A stretch of 64,000 nt of DNA from Physcia stellaris. Its lineage: Eukaryota; Ascomycota; Lecanoromycetes; Caliciales; Physciaceae. The notes under the pieces are model-generated. The model saw only the letters and a program-made list of their open reading frames with translations. It had not been told where the DNA came from and did not search any database. How positions within the stretch are numbered: position 1 is the stretch's first letter; every line of letters starts with the position of its first letter. The stretch spans positions 62,001 through 126,000 of the forward strand of contig JABSSW010000030.1 in assembly GCA_018902385.1 (NCBI GenBank), given 5' to 3'. Made by a program: the position numbers and the translations under genes. Below are positions 34,342-46,456 of this stretch, one piece after another.

Positions 34342-34783
34342 TGGATTTGTTTTCTTATCTCATAGTTCAATGATATATCACAATTTAGAGGCCGCTGAAG
34401 GCTACAATACGATTGCAAGGCCAACTCTCATAACCTAGCCACATAAATCGGAGAACACTCCAGATCGGCTTACACAGCTCCTCTTGATCGATCTAGCTTG
34501 TAGGAAACGTGACAGGTCTTACACTTGTTCATAGCCGTATGCAGAAACTCAGAATTGCTTACGTAAGACATCTACGTATCCAGCGTTTACGTAATCGTGT
34601 TGATATCCTCATTCATCTGTCTCATTTTCTTTTCTTTCGAGAGTATCAACTTAAATCAAGATATACACGATTGATTTCAACAGGTCTGACAGAGTCTTGG
34701 TATTAACATTCATCACAATCTCGCCGTACTCATTAGCCATAGCCGAGACTCTTCAACTCCCTCGCTACCTCCATCGTGGCATC
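34342..34783. other. Intergenic region left of the piggyBac element
   Basis: About 440 bases, slightly AT-rich, without recognisable genes or repeats. Confidence 0.5.
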
Positions 34784-34850
34784 TATCCCATGCGCCGGCG
34801 TGGCACCTAGGGCTTGGCATTCGCGTACCCCATCAAAAACATCAGACGAC
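34784..34850 (+). repeat. Left terminal inverted repeat of piggyBac element
   Basis: Pairs inversely with about 36797-36857. After the exact outer 16 bases there is a small length difference, then 18 of 19 matches in TGGCACCTAGGGCTTGGCA, then a CCCC-ATCAAAA block. Confidence 0.75.
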
Positions 34851-34929
34851 GCGTTTCCTACCTACTTTACATTCACATTACATCTTCAATATCTCTTCAA
34901 TTCTCGTTATTTCACGTATTCAATACAAT

Positions 34930-36786
34930 ATGGGTCGAAATCGCGTATCAGACGACGCGGATCACGTAAATGACGTTTCTATTGTTATCAAAATATCAAA
35001 AGAATTCCTCTCCGAGTTCTGGTCAATGTCGAAATTTAAATCACTTCGTATCAAAGGCGGTTTAAGACACGGTTTGGGTACATTATCTCAGCATGTATCT
35101 CGTACATCATATGACATATTTAGTCTGTTTTTCACGTCTGAAATTCTTCAATATCTGATCGATTGTACGAATCAATACGGAGTCGACTTTCACGTCAATA
35201 AAGAAGACAAATCGTACGCTCGTATCTGGTTTTTTATCACTGTAATGGAGTTACGGATTTATATTGCTATCTGAATATACATGGGCTTACATTCTGAAAG
35301 TTGTATTGAGAATTTCTGAAACAGAAATCGTTCGAAATCTATTCATTTATTTGTATCAGAACACATTTCGTTGAAACGTTGAGAGCAAATCAATCGTTTT
35401 TTTCATTTGGTTTCGGTCGATACAGTACATCGAGACGTATTTGCAAAGATGAATCGTTTTAGCGAGCATTTTCGTGTATCTTTCAAGCTGTATTGGAGTA
35501 TCGGTATTCATTTGACGGTCGATGAAATCATACAACGCTTCATGAGTCGATTTGATGTCATCGTTCACATATCATCGAAATCAGAGCCCGAAGGTTACAA
35601 GATTTGAGTATTAGCAAACGATGGTTATGTATTGAATTGGCTGTATCATGTCAAAGGTGACAATAAAGATTTCGTGAATTTGAATCTTGTTTACACGAAA
35701 AAATGGGAGTTTTTCAAGACGCAGGTCGTTTGTTTCGATTTGTTACAACAAGAGAATATTTTTGACGATTACAGTTGCGTATTATGGATCGATAATCTGT
35801 TCACATCGGTCGATTGGATAGTACAATGCAAGGAAATTGGTTTTGAAGTCGCTGGTACAATACGTATTTTCAAGACGAAACGTGAAGAGTTAGAAGAAAA
35901 ACAAGGCACTAAAGCTCAAAAACAACGTAAAGAATACAATAGAGGTTTGAATTCGGATTTTGCAAATTTGAAATTGAAACATGGGGTTCAGATTGCATGG
36001 AATAATTTGTACGGAAAGGTTATTAACGATGTCAACGTATTACAATTCGCTTGAAAAAATTAACAAGTGATTTTTTTCATGACGTCAGTCGATACAGAAC
36101 GACAATACGTCGAAAGAAATCGTAGAAGATTTGCAAAAACGGTTACAAATGCGAAGACTTCGAGAGTCGTTTTCGGTAATGAATCGGTCAAAACGCTATT
36201 CATATCGAGATTTATTGATTTATACAATCATTACATGAACGGAGTGGACGTAACGAATCAGTTACGATGTTATTACAATACTCAACGAAGTCACAAAAAG
36301 ATTTGGTTTTCACTATGACATTGGTTATTGAATATCACGATCACAAATGCGTATAAAATAGTCAATACAATCGAAAAACGATCATACGCGGAGCTTAGTA
36401 ACGGTTTTGCTCACAAAGCGTTTCGGCATGATTTCGTTACAGATCTTTTTGAGCATTTTGAACGTCTGACTCGATCTAAAAGTTCGAAATCAGGTATTAA
36501 ATCATGTGGTTTAGCCGATTTGGTCAATAAAGCATCTATTTGGGAGCATGGAAGCATACAGAAGCTTGGTCAGGCCAAGTATTGCGTGGTATGCATACAA
36601 GCCGGGTGCAAAGACGTCAAAAAAAAACGAGTAATGAAATCGTTACAGGAGCTTTCTAACAACAGTTTGGTGGTCCAACAACGACGACGACGAGGTCCTA
36701 AGACGGTATTTGGATGTAAGCTTTGTGGCATACCGTTATGTAACAATGGGTTCTGTTTCAATGAGCATTTGAGTGTAATAATGTAG
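34930..36786 (+). pseudogene. piggyBac transposase (DDE_Tnp_1_7), disabled by seven in-frame stops
   Basis: One continuous frame of 619 codons without any frameshift, interrupted only by stop codons at 35272, 35317, 35380, 35605, 36052, 36061 and 36316. Six are TGA at places where the family has tryptophan (for example KI-stop-VLANDGYVLNW and SL-stop-HWLLNITITNAYK); one is TAA. Recognisable parts are the N-terminal YDIFSLFFTSEILQYLI, SIGIHLTVDEIIQRFMSRF, the core VLWIDNLFTSVDWIVQCKEI and GFEVAGTIR, DLYNHYMNGVDVTNQLRCYY (the late catalytic region), and a C-terminal cysteine-rich zinc-binding domain (CVVCIQAGC then GCKLCGIPLCNNGFC). It is full length and recently disabled, since only transition-type damage is visible. 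Several other tryptophan codons are intact, so mutation was partial. Confidence 0.88.
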
Positions 36787-36857
36787 ATATTCGATATCAG
36801 ATGATTTTGATAGGGGTGCCAAGCCCTAGATGCCATATTTTGCCGGCGCATGGGATA

Positions 36858-37689
36858 CACCCATCTGGCCACGGCGCCCTCTGTAGAAATCCATGCATCA
36901 ATTACGGATAATGATGCCGCGAAACCTCTATCTGGGCTTCCTGCAACTTCGAGCCGTCCTCGACGCCAACATCTCTGAGGCGATCAAATCCACAAGTGAA
37001 CAGTGCTTCCGTTGGCTGGTTTTGAGATACTCCACACTTGGCATTCCCGGACTCACGTACTTGAAACTTGGAGGGTATGTCTTTTTAGGCGATTTGGGTA
37101 AGAAGCGATCTGGAAAACTGCAGATGCCGTTACACTCAACATAGAGCCATGAGTTGTTCTCAGTAGCAGCAGGCGTGTCGAATGGGATCCTGGATTCTGG
37201 GTGCAAAAAAAGTTGGCAGGCTAGGGCTTTCTTGCCTTCGTCTCGTCGGTGCAGGACGATGGCCCTCGTCATTTTCCATTTTGACTTGGATGCAATGAGA
37301 CGCAGAAGATTAGATCGGCACCCACCAAATTGACGTCGAAACGCTGCCGGATTACTGGACACTGCTGCGAGGTATTTGTCTAAGGTTCAAGCTCCCGCAT
37401 TGAGCTGGATGCCCTTGATGCCTTGTTCATCGCAATTGCCTATCCTTATGTAACCGGTGATGTGTGAATACAAGTGAAACTCACTTGTGTGCTTTGAATC
37501 ATTTACCGCATCGATAAGCTTCAAGAAGCCAACGTACATGGTTGTTCTTTGCAAGGTATTACAGACTCTATGTTCAATTCTGCTAGACTTTCGACGGGTA
37601 CAGCACAGAATAGAGATACAAAACGAAGATACCAGTCCATCTATTGTTCTTCAAGTAAAAATCATCGATCAGGCCCATTTCAGCTCTTT
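36858..37689. other. Intergenic region right of the piggyBac element
   Basis: About 830 bases. A minus-strand frame at 36928-37362 begins at GTG and has no recognised content. No repeats beyond the transposon end. Confidence 0.45.
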
Positions 37690-38874
37690 CTAGGTCCACC
37701 CCCGTTTGACTTGTCCTATCTGGGACTCCAAGGTTCTTGGTCTATTGCTCATGATAGATGCAAACATGCTCTTCTTTTCCGTCCCTTTATGATCTAGCTG
37801 CTCCGTGTTCGCATAGGTATATTGAGCGTTGTGATCATTGTATCTCAGATACTCTTGGCCATTTTGGTAGCAACAGAACTCCTCCTTCTCTATGTCCCAA
37901 TACCAATTCATTACATGAGCGAGATCTGGGCCATATCGATCATCATCTACTTTACGAGATGATTCCCCACCAAACCTTGTGATATCGAACTCAAAGTCAG
38001 GCCCAAACTGCTGCAGCACCGGCACTGGATTGGAGGGATCTTTTGGCTCAATCCTACCGACAGGGGTCCGCTCTCTATCTCCTGGTAATATACCCACCTC
38101 TGATATCCCATCATTAGAGAAGAGATCATTAGATAAAGATAGTCGTGCTGGAACATGTATCCAGTAGCCTCCATCTTCTTGTTCCTCGAAGGTTGCGACT
38201 GCTGAAGAAAGGACGAACCATGGATGGCGGTCTCTTCCTTGGTCCATATCCATCACGAGGACATGGCCAGTTTCTTCCCACCGGCCTGTGCGACTTTTGC
38301 TCAAGACACAGCCGAGACAGATGAAACGGCGTAATGTGCTGTCTTCCGAGGCTCTGACCTTGAAGCTAGGCTCAGATGGGTGGCCGTCTGGGTAGCGAAT
38401 ACCCCGAAACCAGGTCTTTACATAACGCATCTTATTCAAAGTTGACGAATCGGTCGTGAGATCATTCGCGACGTACATCCTGTTACTGAGAGCAAGAGTA
38501 GTGCTCCCCCGGAGCTTACCCAGAGGAATGACGCCCACGTGATAACGATTCATATTCTTTTTATCGGTATCGACATCAAGACTACCCGAAGAACCTAAAT
38601 CATAGGCGGCCTTCCAGAATTGTTCAGGGGTTCGCTTTCTCTTCTCGAACTCCAGTCGTTCTAATATCATGTTCTCCGACCAGTAAACTAGGAAGAACTT
38701 GCGATAGTCTTCCACGGTTACCTCTTTCATGAATGAGTATGCCGGACGATATTTTTCGAGGCCTCTTTCTATGAAGGCATCATATTTATCATGATCCCTG
38801 AGCTCCGCGCGATTATCTAGGGCAGATTGATAGATGATGTAGAAAACCTCGAACTTGTTCAGACGCTCAGACAT
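37690..38874 (-). CDS. Uncharacterised 394-residue protein
   Basis: Single-exon frame from the ATG at 38874, no signal peptide or membrane segment. Composition and codon use look like a genuine soluble protein rich in charged residues and tryptophan. Notable stretches are NKFEVFYIIYQSALDNRAEL at the N-terminus, FICLGCVLSKSRTGRWEE in the middle, GHVLVMDMDQGRDRHPWFVL and VMNWYWDIEKEEFCCYQNGQ near the end. I do not recognise the family. Typical of fungal lineage-specific cytosolic or nuclear proteins. It lies alone, with 0.8-1.8 kb of empty DNA on either side. Confidence 0.7.
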   Translation of the reverse strand: MSERLNKFEVFYIIYQSALDNRAELRDHDKYDAFIERGLEKYRPAYSFMKEVTVEDYRKFFLVYWSENMILERLEFEKRKRTPEQFWKAAYDLGSSGSLDVDTDKKNMNRYHVGVIPLGKLRGSTTLALSNRMYVANDLTTDSSTLNKMRYVKTWFRGIRYPDGHPSEPSFKVRASEDSTLRRFICLGCVLSKSRTGRWEETGHVLVMDMDQGRDRHPWFVLSSAVATFEEQEDGGYWIHVPARLSLSNDLFSNDGISEVGILPGDRERTPVGRIEPKDPSNPVPVLQQFGPDFEFDITRFGGESSRKVDDDRYGPDLAHVMNWYWDIEKEEFCCYQNGQEYLRYNDHNAQYTYANTEQLDHKGTEKKSMFASIMSNRPRTLESQIGQVKRGWT

Positions 38875-40704
38875 GACGGCTGTGAGTTCCAGGAAGCGTG
38901 GAGCACGACAAGCCCCCGATCCGATGTTGTAAAGAAAGAGAGCTCAGGTAGAATCTTGATGCATATCAGCCGATTAGGAAGCTGCATGAATATCAGGGTT
39001 TTAGTAGAGGAAATAGAGGGTATTCCATTTTGCCCGTGAGTCATTCGCGCCTTTTTAAGGTTTGCTGTGGTGCTCAACGTCCTTCAACGTAAATCAAACA
39101 CTCACTTAGCGCAGCCTGATGATCACCTCTTATACAGTGTCGTTTCCTCGACTAGAGAACCCCTAGCTGTTCCACGATGCATGTTCGTCAGTGCTTTTTG
39201 AAACTCTCTTAGTGTCAAGCTGCATAAGTCGGATATGCATTTCCCTCAAAGAACAGAGCTTGCGTCGAAATAGAAACTTGCAGATGTACGTTCGCCTTTG
39301 GTAAGGAGATGTTTCAACAATTAGACGCTATTAGGTTTGTGGCGTGCAGTACCCTCAACAGCTCGCTCAACAATTACTGGTTGACTACACATAAATTAAT
39401 TATAAACGTATCGAACAGAAGTGGAAACGATTGTCCTAGTCCATGAGCAAGTCTGTGAAACGAAAAAGAAGAGAACGAGCGGCTGTGTATCATGTGAAAA
39501 AGCGAATTACTCGCTTTTGAATTGAAATGGAATGATTCGACCTAAAGAAGTTCATCAGATTCTTTTACCAAGATATGTCGTATCTCGTCGGACTGACAAT
39601 AATGAGATCACGGGATTGCTACGATTTCCGTCAATGATCCAGTGACGTCCTGACGAACCCTACCGTACAGCTGTCGGTGTAGCTAGTGATAAACGTTTAA
39701 TGAACCAGGCATTAGGCGACTAGTGTAGCTTGTTAATCAAGCGAGTGCCCTGTTTCGCTTGCGACGATCAGTAAAAGACCTAAGTCTGTGACATCTAGAT
39801 CGCCGTGTCGGTTATCTCCTGGAACCTGACATTGACCTTTTTTTTTTTTTTTGATATTAATTTCCCCCATGAACACTGGAAAACCTATCCCTTAATAACT
39901 TTACAGCGTCCTCGAGATCAGGAACTCAGGTCGCTCTCGAAGCCGCTTATGAACATCTCACCATTTCATCTCATTAACAGCCAAGCATCCGCTCGTCAGC
40001 CAACGACTTCCACTCTCCGTAGGCCAAGCTTATATGCCCTTCTTTCTTCTAAGCGGGTAAACACTCCACAGCACGCTTCAACCCAACAAAGGCCAGAAAT
40101 CCGCGACATCATCGTGCATTATATTTTTCGTCCTGAGTCCGTAACAATTTTGGTTTGCGTCAAATTCTTCGACTGCTTTGTTTCATGTGTCTATGAATGC
40201 TTGGTCGCTACGGGAACACGCAATAGAGGTGATACTGCAATGCGAGGATGCAGAGGGTCGTAGATGAAACCTCGTCTTGGCGGATGGATAGTCCTTTCTT
40301 CAGGAAACCACTGATGTCAAAACAAAATTCGTCTGGAGTCTTGAAACATACAAGGACAGCCGCAAGAATGTGATAATCTAGCCTTGCGGCTGTCGATTGG
40401 TGCATGACGACCATGGGCACGAGAGCCAATGGACGGCGATGTTGAGAAGGTGATGAGAGCTAAGAAGGTTCAAGAGCACAATGTTTGATTGGCCATGCCC
40501 GTAAGAACGAATTGATTACAGTCGGAATTAGTATCTTAGGGTGAAGGGACATCGACCGTAAGGTATGACGTCATTTCTCTAGGAGATAATCTTATTCACG
40601 TGATTGTTCTTGGCACTTCCAAGATTTCATCTCCAGCCCAATCTGCGAAGGTAACACTTACAGAATTCTTCACAATCTGCATGGACGACGCAAAGAAATG
40701 TTAT
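38875..40704. other. Long intergenic region
   Basis: About 1.8 kb without a credible gene. It includes a run of fifteen T (39838-39852). The frame at 39805-40263 crosses this run and looks like chance. Confidence 0.5.
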
Positions 40705-42383
40705 TTACACTTTCTCCTGCTCAACGAGGGTGTATGTGGCTTTGTGACCAATAACATCCTCGATAGTTTCGTCAGTGAACTTGAGATCTTCCTCAAGCGG
40801 CACAGTGTCTTTAATCTTCAGGATCATGACAGGGAGCGCAATGATCAAGCTGCCTGCAAGCAGGACCCAACATGAAGCAAACAGATTCATGTATGGTGGA
40901 GGGTTCTTCAATCCATCCAAACGCCAGATGATAGCTGCACCAGCTGACTGGATTCCCTTGTAGAAGCCAGCGAAATTGGCGAGCTTACGACTGTTGTTGG
41001 TAATGGCGCCCATAAACCTAGCTTGGGTTAGTCAAGTCTACTGACCATGAAGAGTCGAAATTACACACCAATAGACGCAGGTCTGCCACGCTGCGTCGTA
41101 GAAGCCGTAGAATATGTATAAGAACATCGGTCCAATATAGCCGCTGTCGCTCCAGTCATATCCAACGTAGCCATCCAGGGCAGTATCTGCGCGGGTGTAC
41201 TCCATCTGAAAAGCGTACCCCCCGCCCCAGATGGCGAAAGTGAGGAAAAACATAACAACCCAAGCGACCTTTGCTCGTATAGTCCTTTTGATGTTTGGGA
41301 AGTCCAGCGCAAGTCCGAAGATAAGAGCCCCAAACATCTGGGCCAGCCAGTAGAGGGTGCTATTCAGTGCACGAGTGCGCGTGTTGAACCGAGCAAGATT
41401 GACATCTTGGAATTGATAGGTATAGAACCAATTCGAAGCGAAGAACATTGGAAAGAGAAGCAATATGTAGGGATCAGTACAAAGTGTTTCCCAAAGGCCG
41501 AGGACTTCCGTCTTCCAAGTCGGGTGTTTCATCAAAATAATCTTAGACCCGTCACGACGCACAACATGCTTCGCATCAACCAATGTCCAGGAGAGGCAGG
41601 CCCCGAGAAATGTGAGAACCAAGAAGCCGATGTAAGTACCGTTGCTGACTGTGGCGTTGTCTGTCTGGTGGATATTCAGGCCAAGCTCCACCTGGCGTCC
41701 CAATTAGCTTACTCTGTTTAACTTTGATTTAGACGGCTTTAGCAGCCTCAGCTCACCAGACTACCGATGACGGCGCCCAAGTTGAAAATGATCCAGAACC
41801 AGGAGATAAACCGGCCTTTCTTTTTCTCCGGCGGATAGGACATCATAATGGCGCCTTGTGCGGACCAAAGAATCCCTGCACAGGACCCAAGCAAGAGACC
41901 AGCGAAAACAATGTAGCCAAAATTATGGGTGTGATTGTAGCAAAGATATGAGCTGACGTACACACAGTATCCAAGACCTCCGAATGACAGCGCAATCCTG
42001 ATGCCGAGGGCATTGACAACTGTGCCGGCAAAGAAACCAACAACAGCGAAAGTAGCGTATAGTGCGGAATTCGAGGCATCGCTTGCGTGAGCATCGACTT
42101 GTCCTGCACCTCCCAGTCCATTGAGAGCATTGAACATGCCTTCATGCTGTCAGTGTGTGGCCCATACAAAGAGATTGTGCTAGACGGTCTTACCTGGACA
42201 CAGGAAACATACAAATGATACCAAGATCAACTGAGACTCAGGCGAAGCATACCAAGGAAAGGCAATTGGCCCGACACGCAAGCGTTTGTATTTCCATCCT
42301 GTGAGCCTTTCCGGAGCACTTTCCGCCGAGTAAGCTGGCGATCGTGTGTGCCTGACGTTGGGACCTTTGCTAGCTTCTGCCAT
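40705..42383 (-). CDS. UNC93-like MFS transporter (second copy)
   Basis: Four exons, in gene order 42194-42383, 41757-42139, 41069-41691 and 40705-41017, with GT-AG introns of 51-65 bp and consistent phases, give 502 residues. Typical UNC93-like blocks are LILVSFVCFLCPGMFNALNG, NGLGGAGQVD, CAGILWSAQGAIMMSYPPEK, KGRFISWFWIIFNLGAVIG, GLNI-(9)-NGTYIGFLVLTFLGA, YILLLFPMFFASNWFYTYQF and ANFAGFYKGIQSAGAAIIW. The N-terminal tail of about 55 residues is polar and cytosolic. The start is the ATG at 42383; a longer frame to 42476 has weaker content. It is more typical of the family than the gene at 30682. The two are not recent duplicates, because intron positions and sequence differ. Confidence 0.88.
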
Positions 42384-43203
42384 CGTGCTGAAGCTGTGCG
42401 AAAACTTGTCTCTTGGGTGACAGGACGTTCGGTACTGATGAATGTATAGCGTATAACTGACGTACAAGTATCTCAACTAGGAGCGCCTTCAACTAACAAC
42501 AGCGAAGAATAGAGTCAGAGGACAAAGAGAAATGCAAGTCTAGAGCGGAGGCTGAGCTTTATGGTCTGATCAGCACAATCGTACCCGAGATACTCTCGTA
42601 CCTTACCTAGCCTAAGCGGGAAGCCAGCCTCTTGTGGGACAGAATAGGTGGGGTTTCCTCACCAACTTTCTTGGCAACATTCAGCCTTGCCAAAGCACTT
42701 TGGGACCTTCGAATAGCCACCCAATGCTTTCTCGAGCCTGGTCAAATTTGGTACCATCTGAATCCTCAGAAGGTGGCAAGTCTTACTGTCATACTATGAG
42801 CCAGTCGTTTTGGGGCAGTTGTGGAAAAACATCGACTTGAAGTTCACAGCAAGACGATAATCTGGCTTCGCGGCAATATGCATAAGCTCGAGCGCCACAT
42901 TTCAATTGTGTATTTAGCGTTATGACAAGCTACTGAAGCTGGAGAGCTGTCTGAGAGACTGCTTGCTTATCTCTCGTGTTCGAAAGAATCCGGGGTGGGT
43001 CCGGATTGATTTGTCCATTCCCCGATGCACATAAGGCTGCGGTGCATATTACTTCGTGGAGCACGGGTTCTCTCTAGCAGAGCCCCTCCTTCGCAGCCAC
43101 TGGTTTCTATTCTCTGCACCGCGGGTCATTTCATTGTACGCTGCGGTGTTTATAGCCCTAGCGCATCCACCTCTGAACATAACGTGCTCATTGTTGAGAC
43201 ATT
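42384..43203. other. Divergent intergenic region
   Basis: About 820 bases between the start of the second UNC93-like gene and the start of the helical/TPR/ankyrin gene. Probable promoters for both; no TATA box or repeats that I trust. Confidence 0.5.
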
Positions 43204-45903
43204 ATGGTTGTGGCTTCGCTCACAGCTGTAAGTATGGCCTCGGCCATTCTTGCGTTGAGCAAGGCATCTTGGAGACAGGGGAGTATCCTCTCGAACCTTG
43301 ATCAGGAGACTAGTATTGTCAACTCCACGGTCAGAGAGTTAGCAGAAGAGCTGAAATCTCTTGGAAACGCCTGTGACATACTGTACGCGGATTTGGAAGA
43401 GCTTGTAACCAGAAGTGAGACAGCATCATCTTTGCCTTACGATCCGGATGGTCAATTATGGGCCTGCCTCGCAACGCAAATGGAAGAGACAAGTCAAGCC
43501 ATACAAAGGCTAGAACATGTCCTCAGAAGTTTCCGAGGAAATGATGTCAACTGCACTAGCCAGGCCCAGTATCAAAGAAATGCCGACCTCAATCAGCACC
43601 AGACTGCAAGTATAAGCACTCAAATATGTAGAAATACCGAAAACTTACAGATCACGCATTTGCTGATTAAGACGTGAGCCTTGGTTCTAATTGACAATTC
43701 GCGACGCTAATCACATTCACAGGATATTGACGCATATTGCGCCATGTCATGTCGATCAAGAGCTTGCTAAGGCGTTGGACCAGCTGCAAGTCCTAGTTGA
43801 GAGGCTACAGAGATCTTCAAAATCCATTTCCTGGTCCAAGCATCCCTACACCGAAGCTACTCTAATACGATGTGCGCGTGGAATCATCGCAAAAGGTTGG
43901 TCGATGTATGAGCAAAGCCTAGCTGTTGATTCCGTCGCCAGAGGCTTTGGAGCAGGAGAAAGTAGCAGCATTCGCGTCACAGAGTGGGTCAGTACCTTGG
44001 ACTCCATTCGTCGGGATCAGGGACTCTCCGATCCCTCAGAAATGGTCTCCAACTTGCCACCTGTTTGCCCCGGAGATGAAAGACCTACAGTCGTGACATG
44101 CTCGAGTCCCACACAAAATCATGAGCAAAAGCAAGTGGCTATTGATGCTACAGGAGCCGACTCTGAAGATGATCTGAAACCGATCTTGCCAAGGCGGCAC
44201 TCGAAAATGGTACGAAAGCTTTTGAGAAGCAAGACTGGGAGGAAGCCAACTCTTTTCTACATGAAGCTTTGCAACTACTGCAGAACCTTTCAAAGCAACA
44301 ACGAGAATTCTGCGACATCTTTGGTCTACAATATAAACTCGCTATTTGCGCATATCATACCCAACCGCCTACGGATGCGGAAGAAGCGTTCACAAGTCTG
44401 ATCCAGCAGCAAGCGAGCTCCGCTGAACAGCGAGGGTACATGTATCATGCGCAGCACTTGCTATCGTGTTTATACATACGTACAAGCCAGTTCGACCGTG
44501 CGCGATCCGAATGTGAGAAAGCTTTGCAGGCCCGAAGACGGTTACTGGGCAAGCGGAGTGACGCCTCGTTAGAGTCAACGGCGCTCATGGGGCACATATA
44601 TACTTTGCTCAACAATAGGACTCGTGCCAAGTCGTACCTCTCCATGATACCAGAAGAATGCAGAGATGCCATCCTGAGCACTATCGAAGAGTCTCTGGGT
44701 ACAAAGGTGGAGCATCTTGATTCTCCTGCATTACTGAGTCGGTCGATCTCGGAAGAGTCAGATTTGGAAGTTAAGAGTATCCAGAGCAGACTTTCCGCAT
44801 CTTCGATTACGCAACCCATGGTAGATCGATGTTATGGCCCAGTATCTGCACGGTTCTCGCAAGCGCCAGCTGCTGGTCCTCGGCAACCACAATACCACGT
44901 GCCACCAGCAAAAGAAAACTTCGAGAATGTCCAGTCAGTGTCTCTGGCATCTCTCTCTACTTCGAACGATAAAAGTGAATCGAGGGGCACGGACCGGCAG
45001 AGCCAACGTGAAGATTACTCATATTTCTCAAAAGCACCAACTGTCATACCTCTGAGCCCCAGCGAACCTCCAGAGGAAGAGGACATTTTCAGGGGCAGGA
45101 GGCTAACACGGAAGGAGATAATCGACAAAGTTGGATGCCAGCCCAAGGATCGAATCGAAGAAGCGGTCTGCAATGGTGATTCTTTAGCTCTTGTAACTCT
45201 TCTTAACAAGAAGAAAGATTCTTGGCGCTCAAAGTTCCGCAAGCATGTCCGTCCAGAAAGAGTGACGGCGCTTCACTTCGCAGCACTCTTTGGCGAGGTT
45301 GATATTGCACGCCGCCTCCTGGGCTCTGGATTCAATATCAACGAGGTACCCTTCGGATATTCAACAAGCCTTTCGCCTTTGAAATTTGCTGTTGGCGCTC
45401 GACAAGTAGACATGGTGAGTTTCCTGGTTCAGAATGGGGCCAAGCCGTCTGAACCAGATACATGGTCTACTTTAGCTGCGCAGTTGATGAATCGCTCATG
45501 GTTAATGAAAACCATGTCGGAGAGTGAGAAGGGTTCTACTCCAGACCGGATCATTGGAGTTCTGAAGGTTTTACTTGAAAATGGGTGGGACATCAATATT
45601 CCTTTCGAGACGTCCGGCGGAACGGTGCTCCACCAGGCTGTCACTTTCTGGACTGGTTCATACAAATGGGATCTGGATGTTCGCGCTACCGTAACATCCT
45701 TCCTATGTGAAATGGGTGCGGATCCTTGTCAAGCGAATAAGCAAGGGAAGACACCCTACGAGATAGCTTTGGCATCCGGGCACGAAGAACTCTTGCTGGT
45801 TCTCGATCGAAGAGGCAAACACAAAGACCTTGATCATAGGCCGGCGCAAATCTTCGAACTTCCCAGCCGTCCCAAAAGTCCGAGTGAACTTAGTGGCCTA
45901 TGA
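43204..45903 (+). CDS. Fungal helical N-terminal domain, TPR-like and ankyrin repeat protein
   Basis: Three exons (43204-43673, 43723-44134, 44194-45903) give 863 residues; the first intron is well supported, the second (GTGGCT donor, 59 bp) is chosen because it restores frame. The N-terminal 200 residues resemble the helical domain that opens many fungal STAND and ankyrin proteins (LTAVSMASAILALSK, NSTVRELAEELKSLGNACDI, LEELVTRSE). Residues about 370-460 look like TPR helices (YMYHAQHLLSCLYIRTSQFD, RARSECEKALQARRRLLGKR). A disordered serine-rich linker follows. Residues about 650-840 carry ankyrin repeats (VTALHFAALFGEVDIARRLL, GGTVLHQAV, KTPYEIALASGHEELLLVL). There is no NACHT or NB-ARC core, so it is not a full STAND receptor. 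A signalling or recognition scaffold is a fair guess. Confidence 0.7.
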
Positions 45904-46456
45904 ACGGGTATTAATCAGATATTATCGTGGTGTTAGCGTCGGTTAATGTTATAGCGCATGACTAAGCGTGCCAATGGTGGAAGTCCAAGCGCTACCCCAT
46001 TCTCAACTGACCATGTGCAATATGAGTACTGAATTTTTCTAGCTGAGAAAAAGCTGACTCTCGAAGAGTGGCTGATTGCGATTGAGGAACGGACATGTTG
46101 TTCAACTATTCGATCCGATAAGGCGACCGGCGGCGCGGTGAGCGAGGAATAAGTGATGTGAGAATACCTAGCTTATACTTACTGTTGCAGTATTTGGTAG
46201 ATACTGGTTATCATGTGTAATGTGTAAGGATGACCGTTTCGTGTACAGAAACTCTATTTATATAGGGCTGTTCGTGTCATGTGACGTATTACGTGACTCG
46301 CTCATTGAATTTCCATATATTAGCGTCAGCCCATGAATTATATACTGCAAAATCTACCGTACCTTACACAAATGCCTTTAGCCCTTACCTTGAATCATTT
46401 CGAATCAGATTTGCTACATAGTCTACATACCTTACTACTTTACACTTTACAGCACC
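45904..46456. other. Intergenic region
   Basis: About 550 bases with several TATA-like stretches near 46252-46262 (CTATTTATATAG), about 200 bases before the next small frame. Otherwise nothing recognised. Confidence 0.45.

Larger units (their letters stand above)
34784..36857 (+). mobile_element. piggyBac-family DNA transposon
   Basis: About 2074 bp. The ends form long imperfect inverted repeats of about 60-65 bp (34784 to about 34850, and about 36797-36857). The outermost 16 bases (TATCCCATGCGCCGGC) match exactly, and an inner block with CTAGGGCTTGGCA matches too. One transposase frame fills nearly all the interior and stops 11 bp from the right repeat. No flanking TTAA, the usual piggyBac target, is present. 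A loose 10-base direct repeat (CCATCGTGGC / CCATCTGGCC) lies three bases outside each end but may be chance. Confidence 0.8.

Noticed and set aside
34930-36786. TGA read as tryptophan in the transposase
   Set aside because: All clear nuclear genes in the window use TGA only as a stop, and G-to-A change in GpG explains the codons.
36928-37362. Minus-strand frame of 144 codons as a gene
   Set aside because: It starts at GTG, not ATG, has no recognisable family and lies in a gap beside a transposon.
39805-40263. Frame of 152 codons as a gene
   Set aside because: It runs through a 15-base T tract coding for Phe and has no family resemblance.
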